Shown: positions 16,396 to 24,976 of the stretch, piece by piece
Position numbering within the stretch: the stretch's first letter is position 1
How the letters are laid out: each line of letters starts with the position of its first letter
Assembly: GCA_019747705.1 (NCBI GenBank)
Contig: JAIEQM010000046.1
Span: 1-53,215 of the forward strand
DNA: 53,215 nucleotides
DNA from: Chitinophagaceae bacterium
Lineage (GTDB): Bacteria > Bacteroidota > Bacteroidia > Chitinophagales > Chitinophagaceae
Reading direction: 5' to 3'
Made by a program: the position numbers and the translations under genes
The notes under the pieces: generated by a model
What the model saw: only the letters and a program-made list of their open reading frames with translations
Told to the model about the DNA's origin: nothing
The model's database searches: none

Positions 16396-17270
16396 GCTGC
16401 TGCGCCACTTACGATTTCTGTTAACTCAGTTGTAATAGCTGCCTGGCGTGCACGGTTGTAACTGATTTTGAGTGAACGTAACAGTTCCTGTGCATTATCC
16501 GTTGCTTTATCCATTGCTGTCATACGGGCGCCGTGCTCACTGGCATTGGCATCCAGCACCGCTTTGTATAATTGGGTGTTTAAAATTTTTGGCATCAGCT
16601 CAGCAATTAAAACTTCTTTGCCGGGTTCAAAAATAAAATCAGCTTTTGTTTTTGACGCATTTGCAGCAGGCTGCACTTTAGGAATGGGCAAAAATCGTTC
16701 AGCTTTAAAAAATTGTGTGGCTGCATTTTTAAATTGACTGTACACCAGTTCCACCACATCAAACTCCCCTTTTTCAAATGCTTCCATGGCGGCAGCGCTT
16801 GCTTTTTGTACATTCTCAAATGTGAGATTCAAAAAAGTATCCTTATACGTATCGTTGGTTTTATAACCATAACGCTGCATTCCTTCTGAGCCTTTTTTAC
16901 CAATGCCCCACACCATTACATTGCCCTTGCGGTTTTGCTCTGGATAATTATCAGTAATGGTTTGTTTGGCCAGCTTCACCAGGTTGGCATTGTAACCACC
17001 GCACAATCCACGGTCGCTGGTAACTAAAATTACCAGCGCTTTATTTACCGGACGTTCGGCAGCCAGTTTCATGCTCACATCACCATCGCTGCTGCTCACA
17101 ATATTGCTCAGCATTTCCTGCAGCTTTTGGGCATAGGGTCGCATTTGAATAATGGCATCCTGTGCTTTACGCAGTTTGGCAGCGCTCACCATTTTCATGG
17201 CCTTGGTAATTTGCTGGGTGCTCTGTACACTCTTAATTCGGTTCCTTACTTCTTTTAATTGACCGGGCAT
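16383..17270 (-). CDS. atpG: ATP synthase F1 subunit gamma
   Basis: The central-stalk gamma subunit of F1Fo ATP synthase, 295 residues. The N-terminal helix PGQLKEVRNRIKSVQSTQQITKAMKMV and the C-terminal helix ARMTAMDKATDNAQELLRSL...NRARQAAITTELTEIVSGAAAL are the diagnostic coiled-coil parts, with TSDRGLCGGYN in the Rossmann-like middle. Normally this gene follows atpA in an atp operon; here no other atp gene lies within the window and the upstream 600 bp hold repeats. Confidence 0.96.
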   Translation of the reverse strand: MPGQLKEVRNRIKSVQSTQQITKAMKMVSAAKLRKAQDAIIQMRPYAQKLQEMLSNIVSSSDGDVSMKLAAERPVNKALVILVTSDRGLCGGYNANLVKLAKQTITDNYPEQNRKGNVMVWGIGKKGSEGMQRYGYKTNDTYKDTFLNLTFENVQKASAAAMEAFEKGEFDVVELVYSQFKNAATQFFKAERFLPIPKVQPAANASKTKADFIFEPGKEVLIAELMPKILNTQLYKAVLDANASEHGARMTAMDKATDNAQELLRSLKISYNRARQAAITTELTEIVSGAAALNG

Positions 17271-17915
17271 AACGTAATTTGAAGGTTGTTGAAGATTGGA
17301 TTTGCATCCATTTTTCAGGCGGCAAAGGTAAAGGAAAGCAGATGAAAAAGATGAGCCGGAATTGAAATTGTGGAAAAGGCTTTGGGGCCGTGGGCGGCAT
17401 CGTTCTCCTCATCAATTTCGGCGCTATCCGCTCCAACTTCCCTCCCTGCGGTCGGTCGTAACCGCTTCTATCGCCCGGCCATTGGGCAGTGGGAATACTA
17501 TGGAGCAACGTTTAAAAACACTAACAAAAGGCTACCCTTTTGAATTTCAAAATAAAACGACTATGATACAAAATTTTTACAGCTCTATTATAAATGCTCA
17601 TCCTCTGTTTAAAAGCTGCTTTTTATAAACTGTGTGCACTTGTTTAAAAATAATTTCATCATCATCGTTTGTTGCTGATTTTTTTTTTGACTGCGTTATT
17701 CTGCCATTTACATGCCGGCTGTTTTATCATAATAATTCATGTTCTGTAAAAACTGCTTTCTTTATTCTTCAAAAAAAAATGACTTGCAGTTTGCTCACAA
17801 ACTGATTTTTTGCCGCAAAAAAACCTACCTTCATCTCTCCGTTTGTTTGCACATGTAAAAGACCTGACATTTTAAAACCACCACGACTTTTTTATTTTTT
17901 CACTTTAACTCAAAA
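17271..17915. other. Intergenic region with a GC-rich REP-like block
   Basis: A 645-bp gap between the divergent atpG and TonB-receptor genes. About 17384-17500 is a GC-rich block (GCGCTATCCGCTCCAACTTC, CTGCGGTCGGTCGTAACCGC, CGCCCGGCCATTGGGCAG) in an otherwise AT-rich stretch; it resembles the REP-like unit at 45127-45195 in inverse orientation. The remainder is AT-rich, presumably promoter DNA; no gene is seen. Confidence 0.55.
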
Positions 17916-17921
17916 ATGTTT

Positions 17922-20732
17922 ATGAGGAAAATTTTTGCATTGATTGTATTCATTGCTATAGGCTTTGTTAGCCAGGCACAAAAGAAAATTTCTGGAAGAG
18001 TTGTTGAAGCAACTACCAACACGCCACTTGAAGGAGCAACCATTAAGGCTAAAGGCCACTCCGCTGCTACCCAAACAGATGTATCCGGCACGTTTACATT
18101 GTCGGCTCCGGATAATGTTACAGTACTTATAATCTCCTATGCAGGTTTTGAAACAAAAGAAGTTGCAGTAACAGCAGGCAATCTTGAAATTGTACTGGAA
18201 AGAAAGGCATCGCTGGATGAAGTAGTTGTTGTAGGCAGCCGCAATTTAAGCAGAACAAGGGTGCAAACACCTGCACCGGTTGACATTATTCCTATTTCTC
18301 AATTTATCAACCAGGTAGGCCAGGTTGATTTAAATCAATTGCTTACTTATGTGGCTCCGTCTTTCCAGAGCTCACGCCAAACCATTGCTGACGGTACTGA
18401 TCATATTGACCCGGCACAACTGCGTGGTTTGGGAAGCGACCAGGTGCTGGTACTGATAAATGGCAAACGCCGGCATCAAAGTGCTCTTGTAAACGTAAAC
18501 GGAACAGTAAACCGTGGCCAGGTTGGAACAGACCTGGGGGCTATTCCTGCCAGCGCCATTGAAAGAGTAGAAGTGCTGAGAGATGGTGCTGCGGCACAAT
18601 ATGGCAGCGATGCTATTGCAGGTGTTATTAATATTGTATTGAAGAAAACCACAACAGGGTTTTCCGGCAACATTTCTTACGGAACCAATGTGAGTTCCTA
18701 TCCTAAAAACTGGGCGCTCAATAAACTCACAGGAAAAAATCCCGATGAAAAAACTTCAGTGGTTGATGGCGCTAATTTTCAGGCAGCTTTAAATTATGGT
18801 TTGTCGTTAAATAAAAAAGGATTTTTAAATATTAATGCTGAATTTATTCGCCGTGGTGAAAGTAACCGCACGGGTACTTATACAGGCCAAATTTATCCTT
18901 CAGTAGGAGGTGTTGTAAAAGATGATAGTATTATGGCTGCCCGTGGTACCAACCGCAATACATTTGATATGCGGATAGGTAATTCACAAATTACAGGGGG
19001 TTCTGTTTTTGTAAACTCCCAGTATGAATTAGGCGCAGGCTGGAAGTTAAATGCCTTTGGCGGCTTTAGCAAAAAAGGTGGTGAAGCTGCCGGCTTTTAT
19101 CGTTATCCAAATTCCATTTTCTCAGGAGCTGGTTCACTTTACAGAGCGCAAGCCCTTAGTTTATACCCCGAAGGATTTTTACCACTCATCAACTCCAATA
19201 TTAAAGATTATTCAGTGTCCGTTGGCGTATCGGGCAAACTGGGTAAATGGGATGCATCGTTCAGCAATACCTTTGGCTTAAACGATTTTGGATACAGGGT
19301 TACCAACTCCATTAACTATTCACAATTTGCCGTTAACCCCAACCCCCAAACAGAGTTTAACGCAGGCGCTATCCGCTTCCTTCAAAATACCATTAATGCA
19401 GATATTACCCGTAAGTTCAATTGGATGCAGGGTTTAAATATTGCTTATGGTTATGAATTCCGGGTTGACCAATACAGCCAAAGAGCGGGCGAAGAAGCTT
19501 CTTACAGAAACTATAACACAGCGGCAGGAGCAGCCGCTGGTTCGCAGGTGTTTGCAGGTTTTACGCCCCCCTATGCAGGCAACTTTAGCAGAAACAGCTT
19601 TTCATTGTATACAGATGTTGAGCTGGATGTAACCAGGAGCTTTTTAGCAGCAGGTGCTTTACGTTTTGAGAACTACAGCGATTTTGGAAGCACTTTAAAC
19701 TACAAACTGGCTTCCCGCCTCAATATTGTAAAAGGGCTTACAGCAAGGGCTGCTATGTCAACCGGTTTTCGTGCACCAAGTATGCAGCAACGGTTTTATG
19801 CAAAAACAAATACATTATTTGTATCTACCCCATCCGGTTTGCAGCCTGTAGAAAGCGGAACTTTTCCTAATGGAAGCAGGCCTGCACAAATTTTGGGCAT
19901 ACCGGAATTAAAACAGGAAACATCAAGAAACTACAGCGCTGGTTTTACTGCCAACCCTGTAAAAGGGCTTGAAATTACCCTTGATGGTTATATCATCAAC
20001 ATTAAAAACCGTATTGTACTTACCAATAATTTTACAGGTGGTACAAACCCCACCCTTACTCAATTGTTAAGCGATGCAGGTGCCAGCCAGGCCAACTTCT
20101 TTACCAATGCTATTGATACAAAGAGCAAGGGTGTTGAAGCAGTTGTGAATTATAACTTTAGCATAGCCCGTAAACATAAAATAAGGATTACAGGTGCTTA
20201 TACCTATATTGATAATAAAGTGGTGAAGGATGCTAATGGCAACCCCATTATTAAAGCCAGTACCACATTGGTTAACAGCGGCCAGCTCGGCAACTATTTT
20301 AACAGGGAAGATCAAAGCCGTATTGAAGTGGCCAACCCACGCTCAAAAGGAAGCTTTATGATTAATTATAATTATAACAAATTGGGCGTTATGCTCCGTT
20401 TTGCTTCATTTGGAAGGGTTACTTATTTAGACCCCACATTAAATGTAAGCAACCCGGCTTCATGGCCTGTTAATGCCTTTACAGGCCAAAGAGAAACATT
20501 AGATCAAACTTTCTCTGCCAAAGTAGTTACTGATCTTTCTTTTAGTTATACAATTGGTAAAACCTATATTGTTACTGTGGGTGCAAATAATTTATTTGAT
20601 GTGTATCAGGATATTCACACGCACTCCAATAACATGTCTGCCGGAAGATTTATTTACAGCCGCCGTGTACAGCAAATGGGCTTTAACGGGCGTTATTTAT
20701 TTGCAAGAATTGCATTTAACCTGGGTAGATAA
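17922..20732 (+). CDS. TonB-dependent outer-membrane receptor
   Basis: A 936-residue receptor from ATG 17922 (ATG 17916 adds two residues). Signal peptide ends about FVSQAQ; residues 25-95 are a carboxypeptidase-regulatory-like beta sandwich (ISGRVVEATTNTPLEGATI...VLERKASLDEVVVVGS); the plug domain follows (TPAPVDII, QLRGLGSDQVLVLINGKRRH, ERVEVLRDGAAAQYGSDAIAGVINIVLKK); the rest is beta-barrel, ending in the outer-membrane signature ARIAFNLGR. It would import a ligand using TonB energy. The ligand is unknown: no SusD partner or other transport gene is adjacent. A terminator follows directly. Confidence 0.92.
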   Translation: MRKIFALIVFIAIGFVSQAQKKISGRVVEATTNTPLEGATIKAKGHSAATQTDVSGTFTLSAPDNVTVLIISYAGFETKEVAVTAGNLEIVLERKASLDEVVVVGSRNLSRTRVQTPAPVDIIPISQFINQVGQVDLNQLLTYVAPSFQSSRQTIADGTDHIDPAQLRGLGSDQVLVLINGKRRHQSALVNVNGTVNRGQVGTDLGAIPASAIERVEVLRDGAAAQYGSDAIAGVINIVLKKTTTGFSGNISYGTNVSSYPKNWALNKLTGKNPDEKTSVVDGANFQAALNYGLSLNKKGFLNINAEFIRRGESNRTGTYTGQIYPSVGGVVKDDSIMAARGTNRNTFDMRIGNSQITGGSVFVNSQYELGAGWKLNAFGGFSKKGGEAAGFYRYPNSIFSGAGSLYRAQALSLYPEGFLPLINSNIKDYSVSVGVSGKLGKWDASFSNTFGLNDFGYRVTNSINYSQFAVNPNPQTEFNAGAIRFLQNTINADITRKFNWMQGLNIAYGYEFRVDQYSQRAGEEASYRNYNTAAGAAAGSQVFAGFTPPYAGNFSRNSFSLYTDVELDVTRSFLAAGALRFENYSDFGSTLNYKLASRLNIVKGLTARAAMSTGFRAPSMQQRFYAKTNTLFVSTPSGLQPVESGTFPNGSRPAQILGIPELKQETSRNYSAGFTANPVKGLEITLDGYIINIKNRIVLTNNFTGGTNPTLTQLLSDAGASQANFFTNAIDTKSKGVEAVVNYNFSIARKHKIRITGAYTYIDNKVVKDANGNPIIKASTTLVNSGQLGNYFNREDQSRIEVANPRSKGSFMINYNYNKLGVMLRFASFGRVTYLDPTLNVSNPASWPVNAFTGQRETLDQTFSAKVVTDLSFSYTIGKTYIVTVGANNLFDVYQDIHTHSNNMSAGRFIYSRRVQQMGFNGRYLFARIAFNLGR

Positions 20733-20750
20733 GAACTTAAATTCCGAAAC

Positions 20751-20790
20751 AAAAAGAGGCTGTCTTAAAAGTTAGGGCAGCCTCTTTTTA
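20751..20790 (+). terminator. Rho-independent terminator after TonB receptor
   Basis: AAAAAGAGGCTG at 20751-20762 pairs perfectly with CAGCCTCTTTTT at 20778-20789, with a 15-nt loop. It starts 19 bp after the receptor stop and has A and T runs on both sides, so it may work in both directions. Confidence 0.85.
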
Positions 20791-20961
20791 TTGAACTGGA
20801 TGGAGTGGGATTTCATTTATGCTAATGCGAAGCATTTTTTCCCCTGCAAACTCTGCTTTTCAGTGTGCAAAAAAATCTCACGCACAGGGAAGGAGAACGC
20901 AGAGCAAATGACAATTTCATTGTCCTTTAGAATAAAGTCTTATTTAAATGTCCAAATGGTT

Positions 20962-21262
20962 TTACTTTTTATACTTTTTGGAAGGATTTTGCCAGCGGTT
21001 AAAAACCCGGAACACCACCACTTCTTTTTTAAAAGCATAATACTTATAAACAATAACGTAAGGAAAAACTTTTACAGGCGTTTCCCTAAACCCATTTTTC
21101 CGAACAGGGTAGCGCTGGGGGAACCCGTTCAATAAGAAAGAATTTTTTGAGAATGATGGAAGCAAACCGCTCTCCCAAACCTTTTGATGTTAATTCATAA
21201 CGAAGAACAGCTTCTTCAAATTCTATTTGGGCATCATCTTCTATCCGGAAAACGACAGCCAT
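20962..21262 (-). pseudogene. Frameshifted RelE/ParE-family toxin
   Basis: The ATG at 21262 lies one base after the antitoxin stop. Reading gives MAVVFRIEDDAQIEFEEAVL...GLGERFASIILKK, then runs out of frame and stops after about 50 codons. The missing C-terminal half is in the +1 frame: LLNGFPQRYPVRKNGFRETP...VFRVFNRWQNP, a typical RelE/ParE strand set and tail. The switch point is a run of six A (minus strand, about 21142-21147); five A would join the frames into one protein of about 99 residues. This is a one-base insertion in a homopolymer, hence a dead toxin, a sequencing error, or slippage-dependent expression. Confidence 0.8.
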
Positions 21263-21263
21263 G

Positions 21264-21509
21264 TTACTTTAAGTTTTCTACTATTTTTTTTACCCGCCCG
21301 GCAGATTGCTTTAATGTTAAAGAACCCGACTCACTATTGATATAAGCGGTTTCCCTGCGTCTCAGTTCCTTTACAAATGCTTCATCATTCCAGTGATCAG
21401 AAACTTCATCTATCTCATCTTCCACCATCAAAAAAATTGCTCTCAGCTTTTTTTCATCGGCACTGTCAATATACTTATGGAGTTTTTTGCGGATGGTATT
21501 GGCTGACAT
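21264..21509 (-). CDS. Antitoxin paralogous to 400-621
   Basis: An 81-residue acidic helical protein. Its N-terminus (IRKKLHKYIDSADEKKLRAIF...EDEID) aligns with that of the antitoxin at 400-621 (IRKKIIDMVQGADSKKLKAIY...EEDIED), so the two loci share one antitoxin family. The C-terminal half differs, as expected if it meets a different toxin. It precedes the broken toxin by one base. With the toxin disrupted, it may persist as an orphan antitoxin. Confidence 0.72.
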   Translation of the reverse strand: MSANTIRKKLHKYIDSADEKKLRAIFLMVEDEIDEVSDHWNDEAFVKELRRRETAYINSESGSLTLKQSAGRVKKIVENLK

Positions 21510-21652
21510 AAAATGTGTTTCATCAAAATTAAACTTTCAGCAGCCAATAAACAAACAGAATCATTTCAAAAGAGCAGCAATAAAAAATCCCTGCTGAAAA
21601 TTACGGAGGTTGTTTATCTTATTTCAGCAGGGATATCAGTAAAAAACATTGA

Positions 21653-24475
21653 TCAATTATTCATCATCATTCCACCTCTTCTGAAATTATTCTGCTGCGG
21701 CTGCTGGCCTTTAAAACGGTTGAGCCTGTAAACAAAGCCCACCATAAAATATTGCGCCAGGCGGTTCACCCTTGAATCAGTAATAAAGTTGGCGCTCACA
21801 TTACGGCTCACGTTAATGTTTTGATTGAAAATATCAAATGCCTGTAAGCGGAACGTAACATTTTTCTTTTTAAACAATTCTTTTTCTAATGAGCCATTAA
21901 GCAAAGCAATATTTCGTGTAACGCCGGCTGCCAGTCCCTGGTTGAGTGTATAATCAAACTCCCAGCGCATAATCCATCCTTTGGGAATATCAATACGTAC
22001 ATCATTGCTGAAGGTCCAGGTAGTTTGATTTAAGTTCTGTGCAGGGTTTTGGCTGAACTCTGCTTTGTTGAGATTATATCTTGCTCCTGCACTCAGTTCC
22101 AGCCACTCTTTGGCATTGTAGGTAAATTCAAAACCCTGCATGATTAACCAGTTTGTACTCTTTCCCTCTATATTTTGCAGAAGTACAGGGCTGTTTGTAT
22201 AATTTGCCGTACCATTAAGTGACAAAACATATTTCCTGTTTTTCCAGGGCTTACTGTATGTGTAGAATAAATTGGCGTTGTAAAAACCGTTTACATTTTC
22301 AGGTTTTGTACGTTGCCCAAATGGTATTGAAACAGTATTGTTAACAATCATATCCCTGATTGTTGTTAGTGCAAGATTTGTAAAAAATACAGTTCCCTTG
22401 CTGAAATTAAAATTATTGTAATTGAAGTTGAGTGTATGATTCACAGATGGTTTGAGGTTGGGATTACCTTCAGTTTGGAACTGCCGGTTTGAACTGTCAA
22501 GTACTGGCTGTAATTGCGAAATAGAAGGCTGTTGGGCGCTTCCGTTATAACTGAAGCTGAACGATTTGGTGCGGCTGAAATTATACGTAAGCCTTGCTAC
22601 GGGAAACCAGTTAAAATTAGTTACAGGTTTCAATATAGTATCTTTTGTAACATTATACCCTCTAAGTGTTACCGGTTGTAACAACACTCCTATTGAATAA
22701 TTGTATTTTTTCCTGATGGTGCGGATGGTAGCTCCAAAACGATTAAAATTAAAATTGTTTTCAAACGCATTACTTAATGGATCCAGAAAATTAAACTGCC
22801 CTGTATTAAAATCTTTTTGAAATGTTTTACGATTGTTGGAGGTAAAATTGTGGTTGAAATTATAACTCAGATCCAGTAACCGTTCTTTTGAAATCGGCTC
22901 TGAATATACAATTCTTGAATTGATATTAAAGCCCCTGTTATCCTGTGTAATTTGTTGCAATGTATTTTGAGCCGCTAATGCTGTGCCGTTAAAAAAAGGT
23001 TGGATTATGTTGAATCTCGATTGATCCTGATCCGTTTCTGACCAGCCTATGTCTGTATTAATGCTCAAATTTCTTCCTCTGCGTTTAAAACGATGGTTGT
23101 ACAAAACGTTTGTACGCATACTGGGTCGTTTAGAAATGGTGGTGTCTGTGTTACCGCCACCCGAAATTTGAGTTTTGCCAGAATTAAAGATATCTAATGT
23201 ATTGCCAAGTGTATTGTTGGTATTTTGAACTGAAAAATTCGGACTTATTTTTAAATAATTAAAACTGTCAATCCATAATTCCAGATTGGCGAAGGCACGA
23301 TGTGTGCCCTGACGGTTTACACTTGTTTGATTGGTGATGAAATCAGAATTATTAAGCACATTGAACTGCGATTGAAATTGTTCCAAAGCTGTGCTCCTGT
23401 TGGTGTACGTATAACTTCCGTAAAACGAATTTCGTTTACCAAAATCGCTGCGGTAATTAGTACCTATTGAATTGGTGCGTGTAATACCGTCCTGGTTTTG
23501 TCCATTGTTATTATTACCACCGCCACCAGCTCCAATCAATACCTGCATACCACCGGGCCGGCCGCCGCCGCCACCCTGACCACCGCCGCCGCCAAAATTT
23601 CCGCCGCCAAAACCGCTTAAATCACCACCACCAAATGATGATTGATTGATGTTGTTTGAATTGCCGATGATGGATAACTGCTTTTTATTATTAAAGTAGT
23701 TAAGATTAATACCACCAAGATAACGATCATTGGTTCCGGCACTTCCCTGCACACGGCCAAACACACCTTTGTTTTTATCTTTTTTGAGTTGAAGATTGAT
23801 GACTTTCTCCGGTTCACCATCACGCACACCGCTGATGGCTGCCTGGTCGCCATAATCATCCACCACCTGCACTTTATCAACCATATCAGCAGGTATTTCT
23901 TTGGTAGCCGTTTTAGGATCGCCTGTAAAAAAATCTTTGCCGTTTACTTTAATACGTGTAACCTGTTTGCCCTGAGCGGTTACATTTCCATTTCTATCCA
24001 CCTGCACGCCGGGAAGTTTTTTCAACAGATCTTCTGTAGTAGCATTCGGTTTGGTTTTAAATTGACTGGCATTGTACTCCACCGTATCTTCTTTAATTAC
24101 AACAGCGGGCGCTTCAATTACAATTTCACCAAGCGATTTATAATCGGCGCTCAGCGCCAAATCGCCCAAATCAATAAATGTCACGCCATTGCTGGGCTTA
24201 GCAAATTCTTTCACCATGGGCTTGTAACCGCTGTAAGTAATAATTAAGAAGTAGCCTGAGGCCGGGACTGTTTGAAACTGAAATTCCCCACTGCTATTGG
24301 TGGATGTTCTGAGTGTATCTTTTAGAGCAGCTTTTTGTATGAGCTTAACAGTGGCTTTGTCCAAACCTTTATCGCCGGTTGAGTCTGTTACCCGGCCGGT
24401 TACGCCTTTGGGTTGGGCAAAAGCAACAGCGGTGAGGAGCAAAAAGAAAGTTGTAGTGTAAATCAATTTCGTCAT
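21653..24475 (-). CDS. TonB-dependent-like outer-membrane beta-barrel protein (OMP_b-brl_3 type)
   Basis: A 940-residue outer-membrane protein. Signal peptide (YTTTFFLLLTAVAFAQ), then a carboxypeptidase-regulatory-like domain (GVTGRVTDSTGDKGLDKATV, residues 23-110), a plug-like part with VVIKEDTVEYNASQFKTKPNA and LLKKLPGVQVDRNGNVTAQG, followed by a large barrel. About residues 285-330 are a Gly-rich, disordered loop. The C-terminus carries a FNRFKGQQPQQNNF-type polar tail. This class is common in Bacteroidota and its ligands are largely unknown. TACTTTTG on the minus strand at 24517-24524 may be its promoter. Confidence 0.88.
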   Translation of the reverse strand: MTKLIYTTTFFLLLTAVAFAQPKGVTGRVTDSTGDKGLDKATVKLIQKAALKDTLRTSTNSSGEFQFQTVPASGYFLIITYSGYKPMVKEFAKPSNGVTFIDLGDLALSADYKSLGEIVIEAPAVVIKEDTVEYNASQFKTKPNATTEDLLKKLPGVQVDRNGNVTAQGKQVTRIKVNGKDFFTGDPKTATKEIPADMVDKVQVVDDYGDQAAISGVRDGEPEKVINLQLKKDKNKGVFGRVQGSAGTNDRYLGGINLNYFNNKKQLSIIGNSNNINQSSFGGGDLSGFGGGNFGGGGGQGGGGGRPGGMQVLIGAGGGGNNNNGQNQDGITRTNSIGTNYRSDFGKRNSFYGSYTYTNRSTALEQFQSQFNVLNNSDFITNQTSVNRQGTHRAFANLELWIDSFNYLKISPNFSVQNTNNTLGNTLDIFNSGKTQISGGGNTDTTISKRPSMRTNVLYNHRFKRRGRNLSINTDIGWSETDQDQSRFNIIQPFFNGTALAAQNTLQQITQDNRGFNINSRIVYSEPISKERLLDLSYNFNHNFTSNNRKTFQKDFNTGQFNFLDPLSNAFENNFNFNRFGATIRTIRKKYNYSIGVLLQPVTLRGYNVTKDTILKPVTNFNWFPVARLTYNFSRTKSFSFSYNGSAQQPSISQLQPVLDSSNRQFQTEGNPNLKPSVNHTLNFNYNNFNFSKGTVFFTNLALTTIRDMIVNNTVSIPFGQRTKPENVNGFYNANLFYTYSKPWKNRKYVLSLNGTANYTNSPVLLQNIEGKSTNWLIMQGFEFTYNAKEWLELSAGARYNLNKAEFSQNPAQNLNQTTWTFSNDVRIDIPKGWIMRWEFDYTLNQGLAAGVTRNIALLNGSLEKELFKKKNVTFRLQAFDIFNQNINVSRNVSANFITDSRVNRLAQYFMVGFVYRLNRFKGQQPQQNNFRRGGMMMNN

Positions 24476-24516
24476 GTGTGTGGATTTATTACGCTATTAC
24501 GAAAACATTCGTTAAT

Positions 24517-24524
24517 CAAAAGTA
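24517..24524 (-). promoter_or_regulatory. Candidate promoter for the outer-membrane protein gene
   Basis: TACTTTTG on the minus strand matches TAnnTTTG, with TTTG 14 nt further upstream, shorter than the usual spacing. It lies 41 bp from the start codon at 24475. Confidence 0.4.
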
Positions 24525-24740
24525 TTTTCTTTTCTTAACAAATTGACGCAGAAAACACTGAAAGATTGCCGAAGGTTTGCATGGATATATAAATGGCAAA
24601 TCTATTGTTTTAGCGGCGGGTATTTGCAAGTGCAGGTGGGTAAATAAGAAATACAGAGCTAAGAGTAGCTAAGAGGTGAAGGAGTAAAGGAGGGGTTGTG
24701 GAGGAAACCACAGATGCCATTGTAACAGAACGATGAAAGG

Positions 24741-24840
24741 ATTGCGACGCAACACCGATGCCCGCCCGTACCGAAGCCCGTAAGAAAAAATTAAAATGAA
24801 TTGTACGTTCGGGCGGGCCATAAAAAACTACAGCCGGTAT
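24741..24840. repeat. Modular hairpin repeat, partial copy (B)
   Basis: Contains GCGACGCAA, CGATGCCCGCCCGTACCGAA, then an AT-rich middle and ACGTTCGGGCGGGCCAT and AGCCGGTA. These match the third module of the copy at 10432-10568. GCCCGCCCG at 24760-24768 pairs with CGGGCGGGC at 24810-24818. It occupies part of the 500-bp gap upstream of secA. Confidence 0.75.
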
Positions 24841-24876
24841 TCCAAATATGGCTGTTTAAGCTCTGCATGAAAGCAT

Positions 24877-24884
24877 TAACTTTG
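24877..24884 (+). promoter_or_regulatory. Candidate promoter -7 element for secA
   Basis: TAACTTTG matches TAnnTTTG and lies 93 bp before the secA start, directly downstream of the modular repeat. No clear TTG element is present at the expected distance. Confidence 0.45.
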
Positions 24885-24976
24885 TGCCCCTGTCAAAATG
24901 GCTACAAAAAAATTGTTGCACTGTATTTGAAAGGAAAAAACTTTATCTAAAAAACAACCGCATATAAACTCATTTT

